10,703 nt of DNA, from assembly GCF_001555965.1 (NCBI RefSeq), contig NZ_LSHX01000058.1:1-10703 (forward strand). The letters run 5' to 3'. The DNA is from Sphingomonas sp. CCH21-G11. GTDB taxonomy: Bacteria > Pseudomonadota > Alphaproteobacteria > Sphingomonadales > Sphingomonadaceae. The translations under genes and the position numbers were made by a program. Positions within the stretch are counted from its first letter, which is position 1; each line of letters starts with the position of its first letter. The notes beneath the pieces were generated by a model. It ran no database searches, was not told the origin of the DNA, and saw only the letters and a program-made list of their open reading frames with translations. Below are positions 1-7,534 of this stretch, piece by piece.

Positions 1-497
1 GATCCCGGCGCGTCGAGTTGGCTCGGCAGGGGGAGGGAGGGTGCGGCGCTGTCGGGTAAGGCCAAGACGCTCGATGCGCCGGCCTCTGGCAGCGCGGGCG
101 TGGCGGGGGACAGCGGCGTCAATGCCGTCGTCGTCAGCCGCGCGACCGGGGCGGACACCGCGGGCGCGATCGTCGGGGCAGTCGGGGCTGGCGTGATGAC
201 GGGCGTCGCCATGACCGGCAACGGCACCGGTGCAGCCAGTGGCGCCGGCGCGTCCAGCTGGAGCAGGTCGGCCAGCATCGTGTCGAGCATGTCGTCGGCC
301 AGGTCGTCGGCCGGCAAATCATTGCCGGGGGCGGCACTTTCTTGCCGGGTCGTCGCGGCCGCGGCGTCGGCGGGCGGCTGCGCGAGCAGCGCCAGCGCAT
401 CGACGAAACGATCGGACGAATCGCCGCCGATCGCCGGTGGCCGCGCAGGATTTGCGGCACCGGTGGGTGGCAGCGTGATCGTCAATGGGTCGATCAT
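1..497 (-). CDS. fliK: Flagellar hook-length control protein FliK, N-terminal part (cut by window edge)
   Basis: The frame is open from an ATG at 497 to the window edge, giving 165 residues that begin MIDPLTITLPPTGAANPARP. The visible part is very rich in alanine, proline and threonine and has an acidic leucine-rich patch (DDLADDMLDTMLADLLQLD, about residues 66-84), with no membrane segment or signal peptide. FliK is secreted through the flagellar export apparatus, measures the hook and switches export from hook to filament subunits. Its N-terminal ruler is typically disordered and Ala/Pro-rich, and its conserved C-terminal domain would lie outside the window. Identification therefore rests on composition and on position directly after fliJ, where fliK normally sits. 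The start is supported by AAGGA six bases upstream. A generic low-complexity flagellar protein cannot be fully excluded. Confidence 0.68.
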   Translation of the reverse strand, partial: MIDPLTITLPPTGAANPARPPAIGGDSSDRFVDALALLAQPPADAAAATTRQESAAPGNDLPADDLADDMLDTMLADLLQLDAPAPLAAPVPLPVMATPVITPAPTAPTIAPAVSAPVARLTTTALTPLSPATPALPEAGASSVLALPDSAAPSLPLPSQLDAPG

Positions 498-503
498 GGG
501 CGG

Positions 504-508
504 TCCTT
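504..508 (-). promoter_or_regulatory. Ribosome binding site of fliK
   Basis: On the minus strand AAGGA lies six bases before the ATG at 497. It sits in the 48-bp gap between fliJ and fliK, the only real gap in the minus-strand block, so fliK appears to initiate independently instead of by overlap coupling. A small imperfect CTCG/CGAG stem lies just upstream in the same gap. Confidence 0.6.
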
Positions 509-545
509 GTGCAGGCTCGTGACGAGTCCTTGTACCGGACAGCAA

Positions 546-974
546 TTACCGTGCCGTTTTCATCCGGGGCGTGGCCGGCAATTTTTCGAGCGCGCGACGT
601 TCGCGGATCCCCTCCGCGATACGTGCCTGTTCGATCAGCTTTTCGATCGCGCTCTGGTCGCGCTTGGCCTCAAGCGTCGCCGAACGGGCCAACTGGAGCG
701 CGTGCTCCGCACCCGCCAGGCGATGGTCGGCGGCTTCATGCGCGACGTGCAGCCGCGCGCGCAACGTCGCCGCCGCCTGCAGCCCGATCGCCGGGGCAGG
801 CGCGGGGGCGACGGTGGGGGCGACATCGGCGGCGAGCCCGGCAATGCGCTGGCGCAGCATCGATTCCTGCGCGACGCGTTCCGCCGCGCGCCCTTCGTCC
901 GCGCGGACCAGACCGAGCTGAAGCGTGCGGACGTGCAGCAGCCGCTGGAGCTTGCGCGCGTGGCGTTCAGCCAT
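546..974 (-). CDS. fliJ: Flagellar export protein FliJ
   Basis: The protein has 142 residues, close to the usual FliJ length of about 140-150. It begins MAERHARKLQRLLHVRTLQL and is almost entirely charged and alanine-rich helix, with heptad-like spacing of leucines and arginines in roughly residues 5-50 and 66-125, as expected of an antiparallel coiled coil. The middle (about 50-64) is a short Ala/Pro stretch that could be the hairpin turn. In the known system FliJ is the central stalk inside the FliI hexamer, contacts FlhA and helps escort substrates. Sequence conservation in this family is low, so the call relies on length, coiled-coil character and position between fliI and fliK. The start overlaps the fliI stop by 8 bp and no good Shine-Dalgarno is seen, suggesting translational coupling. 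Confidence 0.78.
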   Translation of the reverse strand: MAERHARKLQRLLHVRTLQLGLVRADEGRAAERVAQESMLRQRIAGLAADVAPTVAPAPAPAIGLQAAATLRARLHVAHEAADHRLAGAEHALQLARSATLEAKRDQSAIEKLIEQARIAEGIRERRALEKLPATPRMKTAR

Positions 975-2298
975 CGCCGAACACGCCGATCAGTTCGGCG
1001 ACCGCCTGATCTAGCGGCACCACCGCGTCGGCATCCTGGCGGATATAGTCGAGCACCGCGGGCTGATAGGCGATCGCGGTGTCGATCGTGGGATCGGTAC
1101 CGGCGCGATAGGCGCCCATCAGCACCAGATCGCGATTCTCCTCATAGGTCGCGAGATGCCGGCGCAGCACGCGCGCGGCATGGACATGTTCGCGCCCGAC
1201 GATGTCGGTCATCACGCGGCTGACCGACGGGCCGAGGTCGATGGCGGGGTAGACGCCGCGTTCGGCGAGCTGGCGGCTGAGCACGATATGCCCGTCGAGG
1301 ATCGAGCGGGCCGAATCGACCACGGGGTCGTTGCCGTCGTCGCCGTCGGCCAGCACGGTGTAGATGGCGGTGATCGACCCGCCCGAGGTGACACAGGTGC
1401 CCGCGCGTTCGATGAGCCCGGGGAGCATCGCGATCGCCGACGGCGGATAGCCGCGCGCCGATGCCGGCTCGCCCAGCGCCAGCCCGATCTCGCGCCCGGC
1501 ATGCGCGACGCGGGTCAGGCTGTCCATGATCAGCAGGACGTTCTTGCCCTGATCGCGAAACGCCTCGGCGATGGCGGTGGCGCGCAGCGCGCCGCGGATG
1601 CGCAGCACCGGCGAATGATTGGCGGGCACGGCGACCACGACCGATCGCGCCCGCGCCTCGCCCGAAACCTTGGTTTCCAGGAAGTCGGCGACTTCGCGGC
1701 TGCGCTCGCCGATCAGGCCGACGACGACGACATCCGCCTGTGCTGCGCGCACAATCATGCCGAGCAGCACCGACTTGCCGACGCCCGAGCCCGCCATGAT
1801 GCCGACGCGCTGGCCCTGGCCGATGGTGAGCAGCCCGTTGATCGCGCGCACCCCGACATCCATCGGCTGGCGCACGCGGCCGCGGTCGAGCGGACCCTGC
1901 AGCTTGCCGGCGAGCGGCCATCGCCGGGCGCCGCGAATCGGGCCCAAGCCGTCGATCGGCTTGCCCGCGCCATCGACCACCCGGCCGAGCAGCGCATCGC
2001 CGACTTCGGCTTCACCCGGTGCGCCGACCGCACGGACGGGTGCGTTGGGCAGCAGCGGCGCGGGGCCGCCCAGATTCATCAGCAGCGTATGGCCGCCGCG
2101 AAAACCGATGACCTCCGCCTCGACTTGATGGGCGCGATCGGCACCGATCCGGCAGACGGTGCCGACCGGCAGCGACAGGCCGACCGCCTCCATCAGCAAC
2201 CCGTCATAGGATGCCAGGCGGCCCGACGCGCGCGGGCGCGGCGTAAAGTCGCCCTGCGCCAGCGTTTCCAGATAGTCTTCGGCGAAGCGGTTCAGCAT
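967..2298 (-). CDS. fliI: Flagellum-specific export ATPase FliI
   Basis: This is a 443-residue F1-beta-like ATPase that energises flagellar protein export at the cytoplasmic base of the motor. Visible motifs are the P-loop GSGVGKS at 170-176, GERSREV at 197-203 carrying the probable catalytic glutamate E198, Walker B VLLIMDS at 254-260, and the family signature DSLTRVAHAGREIGLALGEP at 259-278, followed by GYPPS. Length matches the family (about 440-460). The same frame stays open upstream to 2835, but that extension is arginine-rich antisense-type sequence that overlaps fliH in full. The ATG at 2298 gives the normal MLNRFAEDYLETL start and overlaps the fliH stop by 7 bp. GERSREV differs from the more usual GERGREV by one small residue. 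The identification is secure. Confidence 0.97.
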   Translation of the reverse strand: MLNRFAEDYLETLAQGDFTPRPRASGRLASYDGLLMEAVGLSLPVGTVCRIGADRAHQVEAEVIGFRGGHTLLMNLGGPAPLLPNAPVRAVGAPGEAEVGDALLGRVVDGAGKPIDGLGPIRGARRWPLAGKLQGPLDRGRVRQPMDVGVRAINGLLTIGQGQRVGIMAGSGVGKSVLLGMIVRAAQADVVVVGLIGERSREVADFLETKVSGEARARSVVVAVPANHSPVLRIRGALRATAIAEAFRDQGKNVLLIMDSLTRVAHAGREIGLALGEPASARGYPPSAIAMLPGLIERAGTCVTSGGSITAIYTVLADGDDGNDPVVDSARSILDGHIVLSRQLAERGVYPAIDLGPSVSRVMTDIVGREHVHAARVLRRHLATYEENRDLVLMGAYRAGTDPTIDTAIAYQPAVLDYIRQDADAVVPLDQAVAELIGVFGDG

Positions 2299-3050
2299 CC
2301 GGGCAACGCGGCGCGATCCAGCGCCTCGGTCAACTGCTCGAGCCACAGCGTGGGCCCGTCCTCGACCACCGTCGCGGGCGATTCGATGACGAACGCGCCC
2401 CGGCCGATCGCGGCGTCGGCGACTGCGGACAGCCCCGGCGGCAGCGCATCGCGGACCAGCGCGATGTCGGACGGGTGCAGCCGGATGCTGGCGCGCTCGG
2501 TTCCTTCCGCAATCAGCTCGACCGCCGACGCGATGCGCTGTTGCAGCAGTTCGGCGGAAATCCCGGTTTCGCCGACGAGGCGCGCGACCAGCGTCAGCAC
2601 GGTATGGCGCAGCCGCTCGGCCAGGGCATTGCGATCGATATGGCCGCTCATGCGCAGCGCATCGGCAAGGCCGCTGAGCAGCTGCTCGTCGCGTGCGCGC
2701 GCGGCCGCCGCATCCGCCATCGCCGCCGCCATGCCGTCGGCAAAGCCCGACGCGCGCGCCTGGGCGATTGGATCGACGAAGGCGGCGGGTGGTGCGTCGG
2801 CGTGCACATCCGCCATCGTGTCGAACGGATCCCACCCCTCGGTCGGATTGCGATCGCGGTCGGCGGGGCTGAAATGGCGCGGACCCGGTGTCTCGGGCGT
2901 GAAGTGGCGCGGTGCCGCGGTGCGCGGCGCAGCGTCGCGCGGCTTGATCTCGCCCGGCATGAAGCCGGGCGGCGGTGCAAAGGCGGCGCTAAGGATTTCG
3001 GGCGACACGCTGGCATGGCGGCTGGCGAAGCCGGGGGCGAAATCAGACAT
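2292..3050 (-). CDS. fliH: Flagellar assembly protein FliH (export ATPase regulator)
   Basis: The protein has 252 residues and matches the FliH/YscL plan. A low-complexity proline-rich N-terminus (about 1-75) is followed by a helical zipper with small residues every fourth position (A98, G102, G106, A110, A114, A118), the AxxxGxxxGxxxA pattern known for FliH stalk helices. A C-terminal domain (about 140-245) contains SIRLHPSDIALVRDALPP, typical of the FliI-binding part. FliH holds FliI as a heterotrimer and links it to the C-ring and export gate. The N-terminus carries a 10-residue tandem duplication around PRHF (47-50 and 57-60). The gene starts 8 bp inside fliG with a strong GGAGGA ribosome site and ends 7 bp inside fliI. 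FliH sequences diverge quickly, but gene order makes the call firm. Confidence 0.9.
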   Translation of the reverse strand: MSDFAPGFASRHASVSPEILSAAFAPPPGFMPGEIKPRDAAPRTAAPRHFTPETPGPRHFSPADRDRNPTEGWDPFDTMADVHADAPPAAFVDPIAQARASGFADGMAAAMADAAAARARDEQLLSGLADALRMSGHIDRNALAERLRHTVLTLVARLVGETGISAELLQQRIASAVELIAEGTERASIRLHPSDIALVRDALPPGLSAVADAAIGRGAFVIESPATVVEDGPTLWLEQLTEALDRAALPGC

Positions 3051-4050
3051 AGTCGTCCTCCCCGCCGCCCATCATGATGACCCCGTCCTTGGCCAGCGCG
3101 CGCGCGATCGCGATGATCGCCTTCTGCGCGTCGAGCACTTCGGACAGGCGCATCGGCCCGCGTTCCTCCAGCTCGTCGCGGATGCCGTCGGCCGCGCGCG
3201 ACGACATGCAGCCCAGGAAGCGCGCGCGGACATTTTCGTCGACGCCCTTGAGCGCGGGGACGAGCAGGCTCGCCTCGACATTGCGGATCAGCGTGCCCAG
3301 GTTGCGGTCGTCGAGTTCGAGCAGGTTGTCGAACACGAACATCGCTTCCTCGATCTGGCGGGCGACTTCGCGGTCGATCTTGGCCAGCTTGGGCATGACG
3401 CGGACTTCGGTGGTCTTGCGCGCGCTCGACAGGATCTTGGCGGCGTCGCGGGTGCCGCCCAGCTGCAGGCCGGCGGGGCTCTGTGCCCGGCCCGACGCGC
3501 GCGACAGCACGCCCTTCAGCGTCTCGATCGCTTCGGGCGTGATCGGCCCCAGTCGCGCGATGCGATGCAGGATCTGGGGCTGCACCGCTTCGGGCAGCGT
3601 TTCCAGCACCTGCGCACCGACGGCGGGGTCGAGATTGGCGATCAGCACTGCCGCGATCTGGGGATGCTCCTCCTCGATCAGCCCGGCGATCTCGGCCGGG
3701 TCGAGCCAGTCGAGCAGCTCGATCGCGCATTGCGCCGACGGCGGCATGATCCGCGACAGAACGCTTTCGGCCTTTTCCTGGCCCAGCGCGCGGGTCATCA
3801 TCGTCTCGATCTTGGGGCGGGGGTCGAAGCCGACATCGGTGCGTTCGCGCGCCTTTTCGACGAAATCGTCGAGCACGCCGACCACTTCCTCCTCCGACAC
3901 GTCGGCAACGGCGAACATCGCCTTGCCGAGCTGGCGGACCTCGTCGGGCTCCAGCTTCTGCAGGATGGCGGCGGCTTCCTCCTCGCCGACCAGCATCATC
4001 AGCACCGCGGCGCGTTCGACGCCGCTATAGATACGCGCGGGCGCATTCAT
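3043..4050 (-). CDS. fliG: Flagellar motor switch protein FliG
   Basis: The protein has 335 residues, the standard FliG length. FliG is the rotor ring component that takes torque from MotA and sits on the FliF MS ring. The N-terminal domain (about 1-100) has the usual RAAVLMMLVGEEEAAAIL start. The middle domain carries EEHPQ (127-131), the FliM-contact motif. The C-terminal torque domain keeps the charged residues known from Escherichia coli work: K268, R285, D292, E293 and R301 align with K264, R281, D288, D289 and R297, with Asp replaced by Glu at one site. It ends in GEDDYV, like the E. coli GEDTYV tail. GGAG lies 8 bases before the ATG, over the fliF stop codon, and the gap to fliF is 5 bp. 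All functional landmarks are present. Confidence 0.97.
   Translation of the reverse strand: MNAPARIYSGVERAAVLMMLVGEEEAAAILQKLEPDEVRQLGKAMFAVADVSEEEVVGVLDDFVEKARERTDVGFDPRPKIETMMTRALGQEKAESVLSRIMPPSAQCAIELLDWLDPAEIAGLIEEEHPQIAAVLIANLDPAVGAQVLETLPEAVQPQILHRIARLGPITPEAIETLKGVLSRASGRAQSPAGLQLGGTRDAAKILSSARKTTEVRVMPKLAKIDREVARQIEEAMFVFDNLLELDDRNLGTLIRNVEASLLVPALKGVDENVRARFLGCMSSRAADGIRDELEERGPMRLSEVLDAQKAIIAIARALAKDGVIMMGGGEDDYV
3056..3061 (-). promoter_or_regulatory. Ribosome binding site of fliH inside the last codons of fliG
   Basis: GGAGGA lies five bases before the fliH ATG at 3050. The bases are part of the GGG-GAG-GAC codons of the conserved FliG C-terminal motif GEDDYV, so the same nucleotides serve as protein code and as Shine-Dalgarno. 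This is the best ribosome site in the minus-strand block and fixes the fliH start. Confidence 0.75.
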
Positions 4051-4055
4051 GCCCT

Positions 4056-5822
4056 CTACTCCGCCTTGATCATGTCGCGTACGGCCAGTGCCGCGCGCGC
4101 GGGATTGTCCCGGGTAAAGCCGCGGACCAGCCCGACGCGCTCATCATAGCTGCGCGCATTGTCGAGCATCTCGATGCTGATCGGCGGCGGGCCCTGGCGT
4201 TCGGGCTGTGCGCCGGTGCCCGACGCATCGTCGCCCGTCATCGCCAGCGCGGGCCGATCGGTTGGTCCGCCATCGCCGGCCTGGGCCGCGGCGGCGGCTT
4301 CCTTCTTGCCGCGCGTCATCGAGCGGACCAGCGGCCGGACGCCCATGAACAGGACGAGCAGGGCGATGATCAGCGCGGTCGCATTGCGCGCCGCCATCGG
4401 CACCCACGGCGCTTCGTACCATGCCGCCTCGACCGGGTCGGTCACCTCGGCCGAAAACTTGCGGCTGATGACGGTGACCTGGTCGTTGCGGGTCGGGTCG
4501 AAACCGACCGCGGCGCGGACGAGCTGGGTGATCTGCTGGATTTCGGCCGGGCTGCGCGGTTTGCCGCCATCGGGCTCGCGCAGCAGCACCGCCACCGAAA
4601 GCCGCTTGATCTGGCCGGGCGCCGTGCGGGTGACCGAGACTTCCTTGCCCAGGTCATAGCTGCGGGCATAGCTCTCGCTCGCCTTGACCGCGGGATTGGC
4701 CGGAGCCGCGCCCACCTGGCCCGCGGTGCCGTTGGCCGCGGCGGCGACCGCCGGGTCGACGGGCGGCTGGCCGGGGGCCGGCTGGCCGGCGGCGGGGGGC
4801 TGGTTCGGACGATCGAGCGTGCTCGGCGCCGGCGCCGAATTGGACAGCGCGCCGGGAATCCCCTCCGGCACCACGGTCCCGTCTGAGGTCGTCCAGTTGC
4901 CCTGTTCGGCGCGCAGCGCGCCCTGGCGGTCATAGACTTCCTTGGTCGCCTGATTCTCGTCGAGGTCGACTTCGGCCTGGATTTCGGCGGAGAAATTGTT
5001 GGGGCCGACGAGCGGGGTCAGCAGCTTGGTCAGCTGCGCGCGGAACTTGTCCTCGACGCGGCGCTGGAAATCGATGCGCTTGTCGCTCATCGCCCCGGGG
5101 CCGTCGCCCGAGCCGGGCTGGCTCAGCAGCGCGCCCATCTGGTCGACGATCGTCACCGCCTCGGCCTTCATGCCCGGCACCGACGAGGCGACAAGGTTGA
5201 TGATCGACTTGACCTGTGCGTCGGTCAGCGTGCGGCCCTGGTTGAGGCGCACGATCACCGATGCCGACGGGGCGGCATTGTCGCGGATGAAGACGGAGCT
5301 TTCGGGCATGGCGAGGTGCACGCGCGCCTCGACCACGGCGTCGATTTCCTGGATCGAGCGGGCGAGTTCGGTCTCGCGCGCCTGGCGCAGCCGTTCGCCC
5401 TCGACGGCGCGGCTGACGCCCATCGGCAGCTGATCGAGAATGGCATAGCCGCCCGGCGCGGCCTTGGGCAGATCCTGCGCGGCGAGCAGCATCCGCGCCT
5501 TGTGATAGGAATCCTCCGGCACGGTCAGCGACCCGGCCTGATCGAAGCTGGGCGTGATGCCGCCCGATTTCAGCGCCTCGCTGACCGCGGCCTTGTCGGC
5601 ATCGGTCAGGCTGGGGAACAGCACGCGCTGCGGCGGGGTGGCGAGCAGCATCCAGGCGAGCGCCGCCGCGCCGACAAGGCCCAGCACCATCAGGACGGGC
5701 AGGCTGCGCTTGACCGCAGGCTGGCTGACCAGCGTGTTGAGCTGCTTCAGCGGATTGGCGAAGCGTTCGGCGACCGGCAGCGCGGCGGGCGCGGAAAGGG
5801 CGGGTGCGAGTGCGTTTTCCAT
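4056..5822 (-). CDS. fliF: Flagellar MS-ring protein FliF
   Basis: The protein has 588 residues and the two-membrane-pass FliF architecture. A short cytoplasmic N-terminus is followed by a first membrane helix (about 41-61), then a YscJ/FliF ring-building module (about 65-235, containing VEARVHLAMPESSVFIRD and ASVIVRLNQGRTL). A second periplasmic ring region follows (about 245-460), interrupted by a Pro/Ala/Gly-rich insert at about 325-380. The second membrane helix is at about 482-498, and a cytoplasmic tail ends in ERVGLVRGFTRDNPARAALA, the FliG-binding motif. FliF forms the inner-membrane ring that houses the export gate. Family length is about 540-580, so this one is slightly long because of the low-complexity insert. 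No clear Shine-Dalgarno is visible. The gene begins 4 bp after fliE and is probably coupled to it. Confidence 0.97.
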   Translation of the reverse strand: MENALAPALSAPAALPVAERFANPLKQLNTLVSQPAVKRSLPVLMVLGLVGAAALAWMLLATPPQRVLFPSLTDADKAAVSEALKSGGITPSFDQAGSLTVPEDSYHKARMLLAAQDLPKAAPGGYAILDQLPMGVSRAVEGERLRQARETELARSIQEIDAVVEARVHLAMPESSVFIRDNAAPSASVIVRLNQGRTLTDAQVKSIINLVASSVPGMKAEAVTIVDQMGALLSQPGSGDGPGAMSDKRIDFQRRVEDKFRAQLTKLLTPLVGPNNFSAEIQAEVDLDENQATKEVYDRQGALRAEQGNWTTSDGTVVPEGIPGALSNSAPAPSTLDRPNQPPAAGQPAPGQPPVDPAVAAAANGTAGQVGAAPANPAVKASESYARSYDLGKEVSVTRTAPGQIKRLSVAVLLREPDGGKPRSPAEIQQITQLVRAAVGFDPTRNDQVTVISRKFSAEVTDPVEAAWYEAPWVPMAARNATALIIALLVLFMGVRPLVRSMTRGKKEAAAAAQAGDGGPTDRPALAMTGDDASGTGAQPERQGPPPISIEMLDNARSYDERVGLVRGFTRDNPARAALAVRDMIKAE

Positions 5823-5826
5823 GGGA

Positions 5827-6195
5827 TCAGACCGGCATGCTCATGATGTCCTTGTACGCGCTCAACAGCTTGTTCCGGACCTGGAGGGTGGCTTCGAACC
5901 CGACCGACGCCTGCTGGCGGGCCATCATCACCTTGGCGATGTCGACCGTTTCGCCGCGTTCATAGGCGGCGGAGAGTTCCCCCGCCTGGGCCTGCGCCGC
6001 GTTGACGCCCTTGAGCGCGCTCGCCATCGCATCGGTGAAGCTGCTGACGCCCGAAGACGGCGCGCCGACCGGCGCGTTCGCCGGCGCGGGCGCGCTGCTG
6101 GCGCGTTGAAGCGCCGTGTTGCGTTCCAGGATCTCGGCGCGCAGCGCCATGATCCGGTCGATGCTCATCGCACCGCCGACACCGCCGATGCTCAT
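5827..6195 (-). CDS. fliE: Flagellar hook-basal body protein FliE
   Basis: The protein has 122 residues, near the family length of about 100-120. The conserved C-terminus, VGFEATLQVRNKLLSAYKDI followed by MSMPV, is diagnostic: FliE ends with a helix that docks in the MS ring and joins it to the rod. The N-terminus is glycine/serine-rich, and residues 31-48 are an Ala/Pro linker. FliE is an early export substrate without a cleaved signal. The ATG at 6195 overlaps the stop of the upstream activator by 4 bp (ATGA). GAGG lies 10 bases upstream. A second Met at residue 10 is a possible alternative start with similar support. Confidence 0.94.
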   Translation of the reverse strand: MSIGGVGGAMSIDRIMALRAEILERNTALQRASSAPAPANAPVGAPSSGVSSFTDAMASALKGVNAAQAQAGELSAAYERGETVDIAKVMMARQQASVGFEATLQVRNKLLSAYKDIMSMPV

Positions 6196-7445
6196 GCCGA
6201 ACGTACCTCTTCATGGGGAAAGGTGTCGATCAGGTCGCCCTGTTCGCGCGCCTTGGCGAGGCGGTAGCGCAGCGTGCGCTCCGAAATGCCCAGGCGGCGC
6301 GCGGTCTCGATCCGGCTGCCGCCGCACGCGGCCAGCGTGTCGCGGATTGCCTGAAACTCGGACATCTGGACGATGTTGCTCAGCTTCTCGCCGGTGGCGG
6401 TGCGCGGACGCAGCGGGGTGACGTTGTCGGTGCGCAGCGCGACGGGCGCCGGCTTGCGGTCGAACACGATGTCGCGGGCCCCGATCGCGTCGCCGGCGAG
6501 CAGCAACGCACGCTGGATGACATTCTCGAGCTCGCGGGCGTTGCCCGGCCAGTCGTGCGCGAGCAGCAGCTGCTGTGCCTCCGCCGAAATCCACGGCAGC
6601 TTCGCGCGGTTGCCGGCGTGACGCACCGTCATCGCGGCGGCGAGCGCCAGGATGTCGGCGGGGCGATCGACCAGCGGCAGCGTGTTGAGCGGGAAGACGC
6701 TCAGCCGGTAATAAAGGTCGGCGCGGAAGCGGCCGGCCTCGACTTCGGTTTGCAGGTCGCGATTGGCGCAGGCGATGACGCGGACATCGACCGGCTCGGC
6801 GGCCGTCGCGCCGATCGGCACCACTTCGCGTTCCTGCAGCACGCGCAGCAGCTTCGCCTGCAGCGACAGCGGCATTTCCGCGATTTCGTCGAGCAGGATC
6901 GTGCCGCCATTGGCCGCGCGAAAGAAACCTTCCCCGCCCGATGACGCGCCGGTAAACGAACCCTTTTGGTGACCGAACAGCATCGCTTCGAGCATTGTTT
7001 CGGGCAGGGCGGCGCAGTTGATCGCGACGAACGGCCCTTCCGCGCGCGGCGAGCCCAGATGGATCGTGCGCGACAGCACTTCCTTGCCGGTGCCGGTCGG
7101 GCCGTTGATCAGGACGGTGATGTCGGCGGCGGCGACGCGTTCGGCGAGCGCGAACATCGCCAGGCTTTCGGGGTCGGCGGCGACGGGCGCGTGCGGGCCG
7201 CGCAGCATCGCGATCGCCATGGCCTGACCGATGGTCGCTTCGTCGGCGGTGTAGCTGAGCCGCGCCGGATTGCCGTCGGCAAAGGGGATCGCAAGCACCG
7301 GGCCATCGTCGAGGATCAGCGTCCGCGCGGCCGGGACCGGGCGACCTGTGGCGACCGGCGCGATTTCAAAGCCCTGCGTGCGCAGGCTGGACACAAGCGT
7401 GAAGCGCCGATCGAGCACCGAATCGCTTGCAATGATGGTCGGCAT
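6192..7445 (-). CDS. Sigma-54-dependent flagellar transcriptional activator (FlbD/FleQ class)
   Basis: This 417-residue protein is a bacterial enhancer-binding activator. It has an unrecognised N-terminal segment (1-90), an AAA+ domain (about 92-325) and a Fis-type helix-turn-helix (about 376-397, SRIETARRLGISERTLRYRL). AAA+ motifs are the P-loop GPTGTGKE (115-122), the sigma-54 contact loop GSFTGA (162-167), Walker B GGTILLDEI (180-188), the FRADLYYRL segment (240-248) and WPGNARELENVI (299-310). The usual loop is GAFTGA, so an alanine has become serine. No typical phospho-receiver pattern is seen at the N-terminus and no histidine kinase gene is nearby. Sitting directly upstream of fliE, it most likely drives the basal-body operon, and possibly its own synthesis, with RpoN, which is not in the window. 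FlbD and FleQ/FleT are both plausible family names, so no symbol is given. Confidence 0.9.
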   Translation of the reverse strand: MPTIIASDSVLDRRFTLVSSLRTQGFEIAPVATGRPVPAARTLILDDGPVLAIPFADGNPARLSYTADEATIGQAMAIAMLRGPHAPVAADPESLAMFALAERVAAADITVLINGPTGTGKEVLSRTIHLGSPRAEGPFVAINCAALPETMLEAMLFGHQKGSFTGASSGGEGFFRAANGGTILLDEIAEMPLSLQAKLLRVLQEREVVPIGATAAEPVDVRVIACANRDLQTEVEAGRFRADLYYRLSVFPLNTLPLVDRPADILALAAAMTVRHAGNRAKLPWISAEAQQLLLAHDWPGNARELENVIQRALLLAGDAIGARDIVFDRKPAPVALRTDNVTPLRPRTATGEKLSNIVQMSEFQAIRDTLAACGGSRIETARRLGISERTLRYRLAKAREQGDLIDTFPHEEVRSA

Positions 7446-7482
7446 GGACTTCCCCCGTTCTTCCAGCGTTCTTTGCGGGTTC

Positions 7483-7502
7483 CGTGGTAAAGACGTGGTA
7501 AA
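7483..7502. repeat. Paired 9-bp direct repeat, possible operator
   Basis: CGTGGTAAA occurs twice with two bases between the copies (7483-7491 and 7494-7502), so the copies are one helical turn (11 bp) apart. They lie about 38-57 bp upstream of the activator start. The inner pattern GTAA-N7-GTAA has the geometry of the alphaproteobacterial CtrA site TTAA-N7-TTAA but differs at the first base of each half. A protein-binding site is inferred. The protein is not known. Confidence 0.4.
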
Positions 7503-7534
7503 CGTCCGAAGAAAAATACCGCTGGAACACCCGC

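Noticed and set aside
2299..2835. N-terminal extension of the FliI frame
   Set aside because: It would overlap fliH for over 500 bp, the residues are Arg/Gly/Ala-rich noise, and the ATG at 2298 gives a family-length protein with the normal start.
1156..4149. A 997-codon open frame on the plus strand across fliI, fliH and fliG
   Set aside because: It is antisense to three firmly identified genes, its translation is His/Asp/Arg/Ala-rich without domains, and long antisense frames are expected from codon bias in high-GC DNA.
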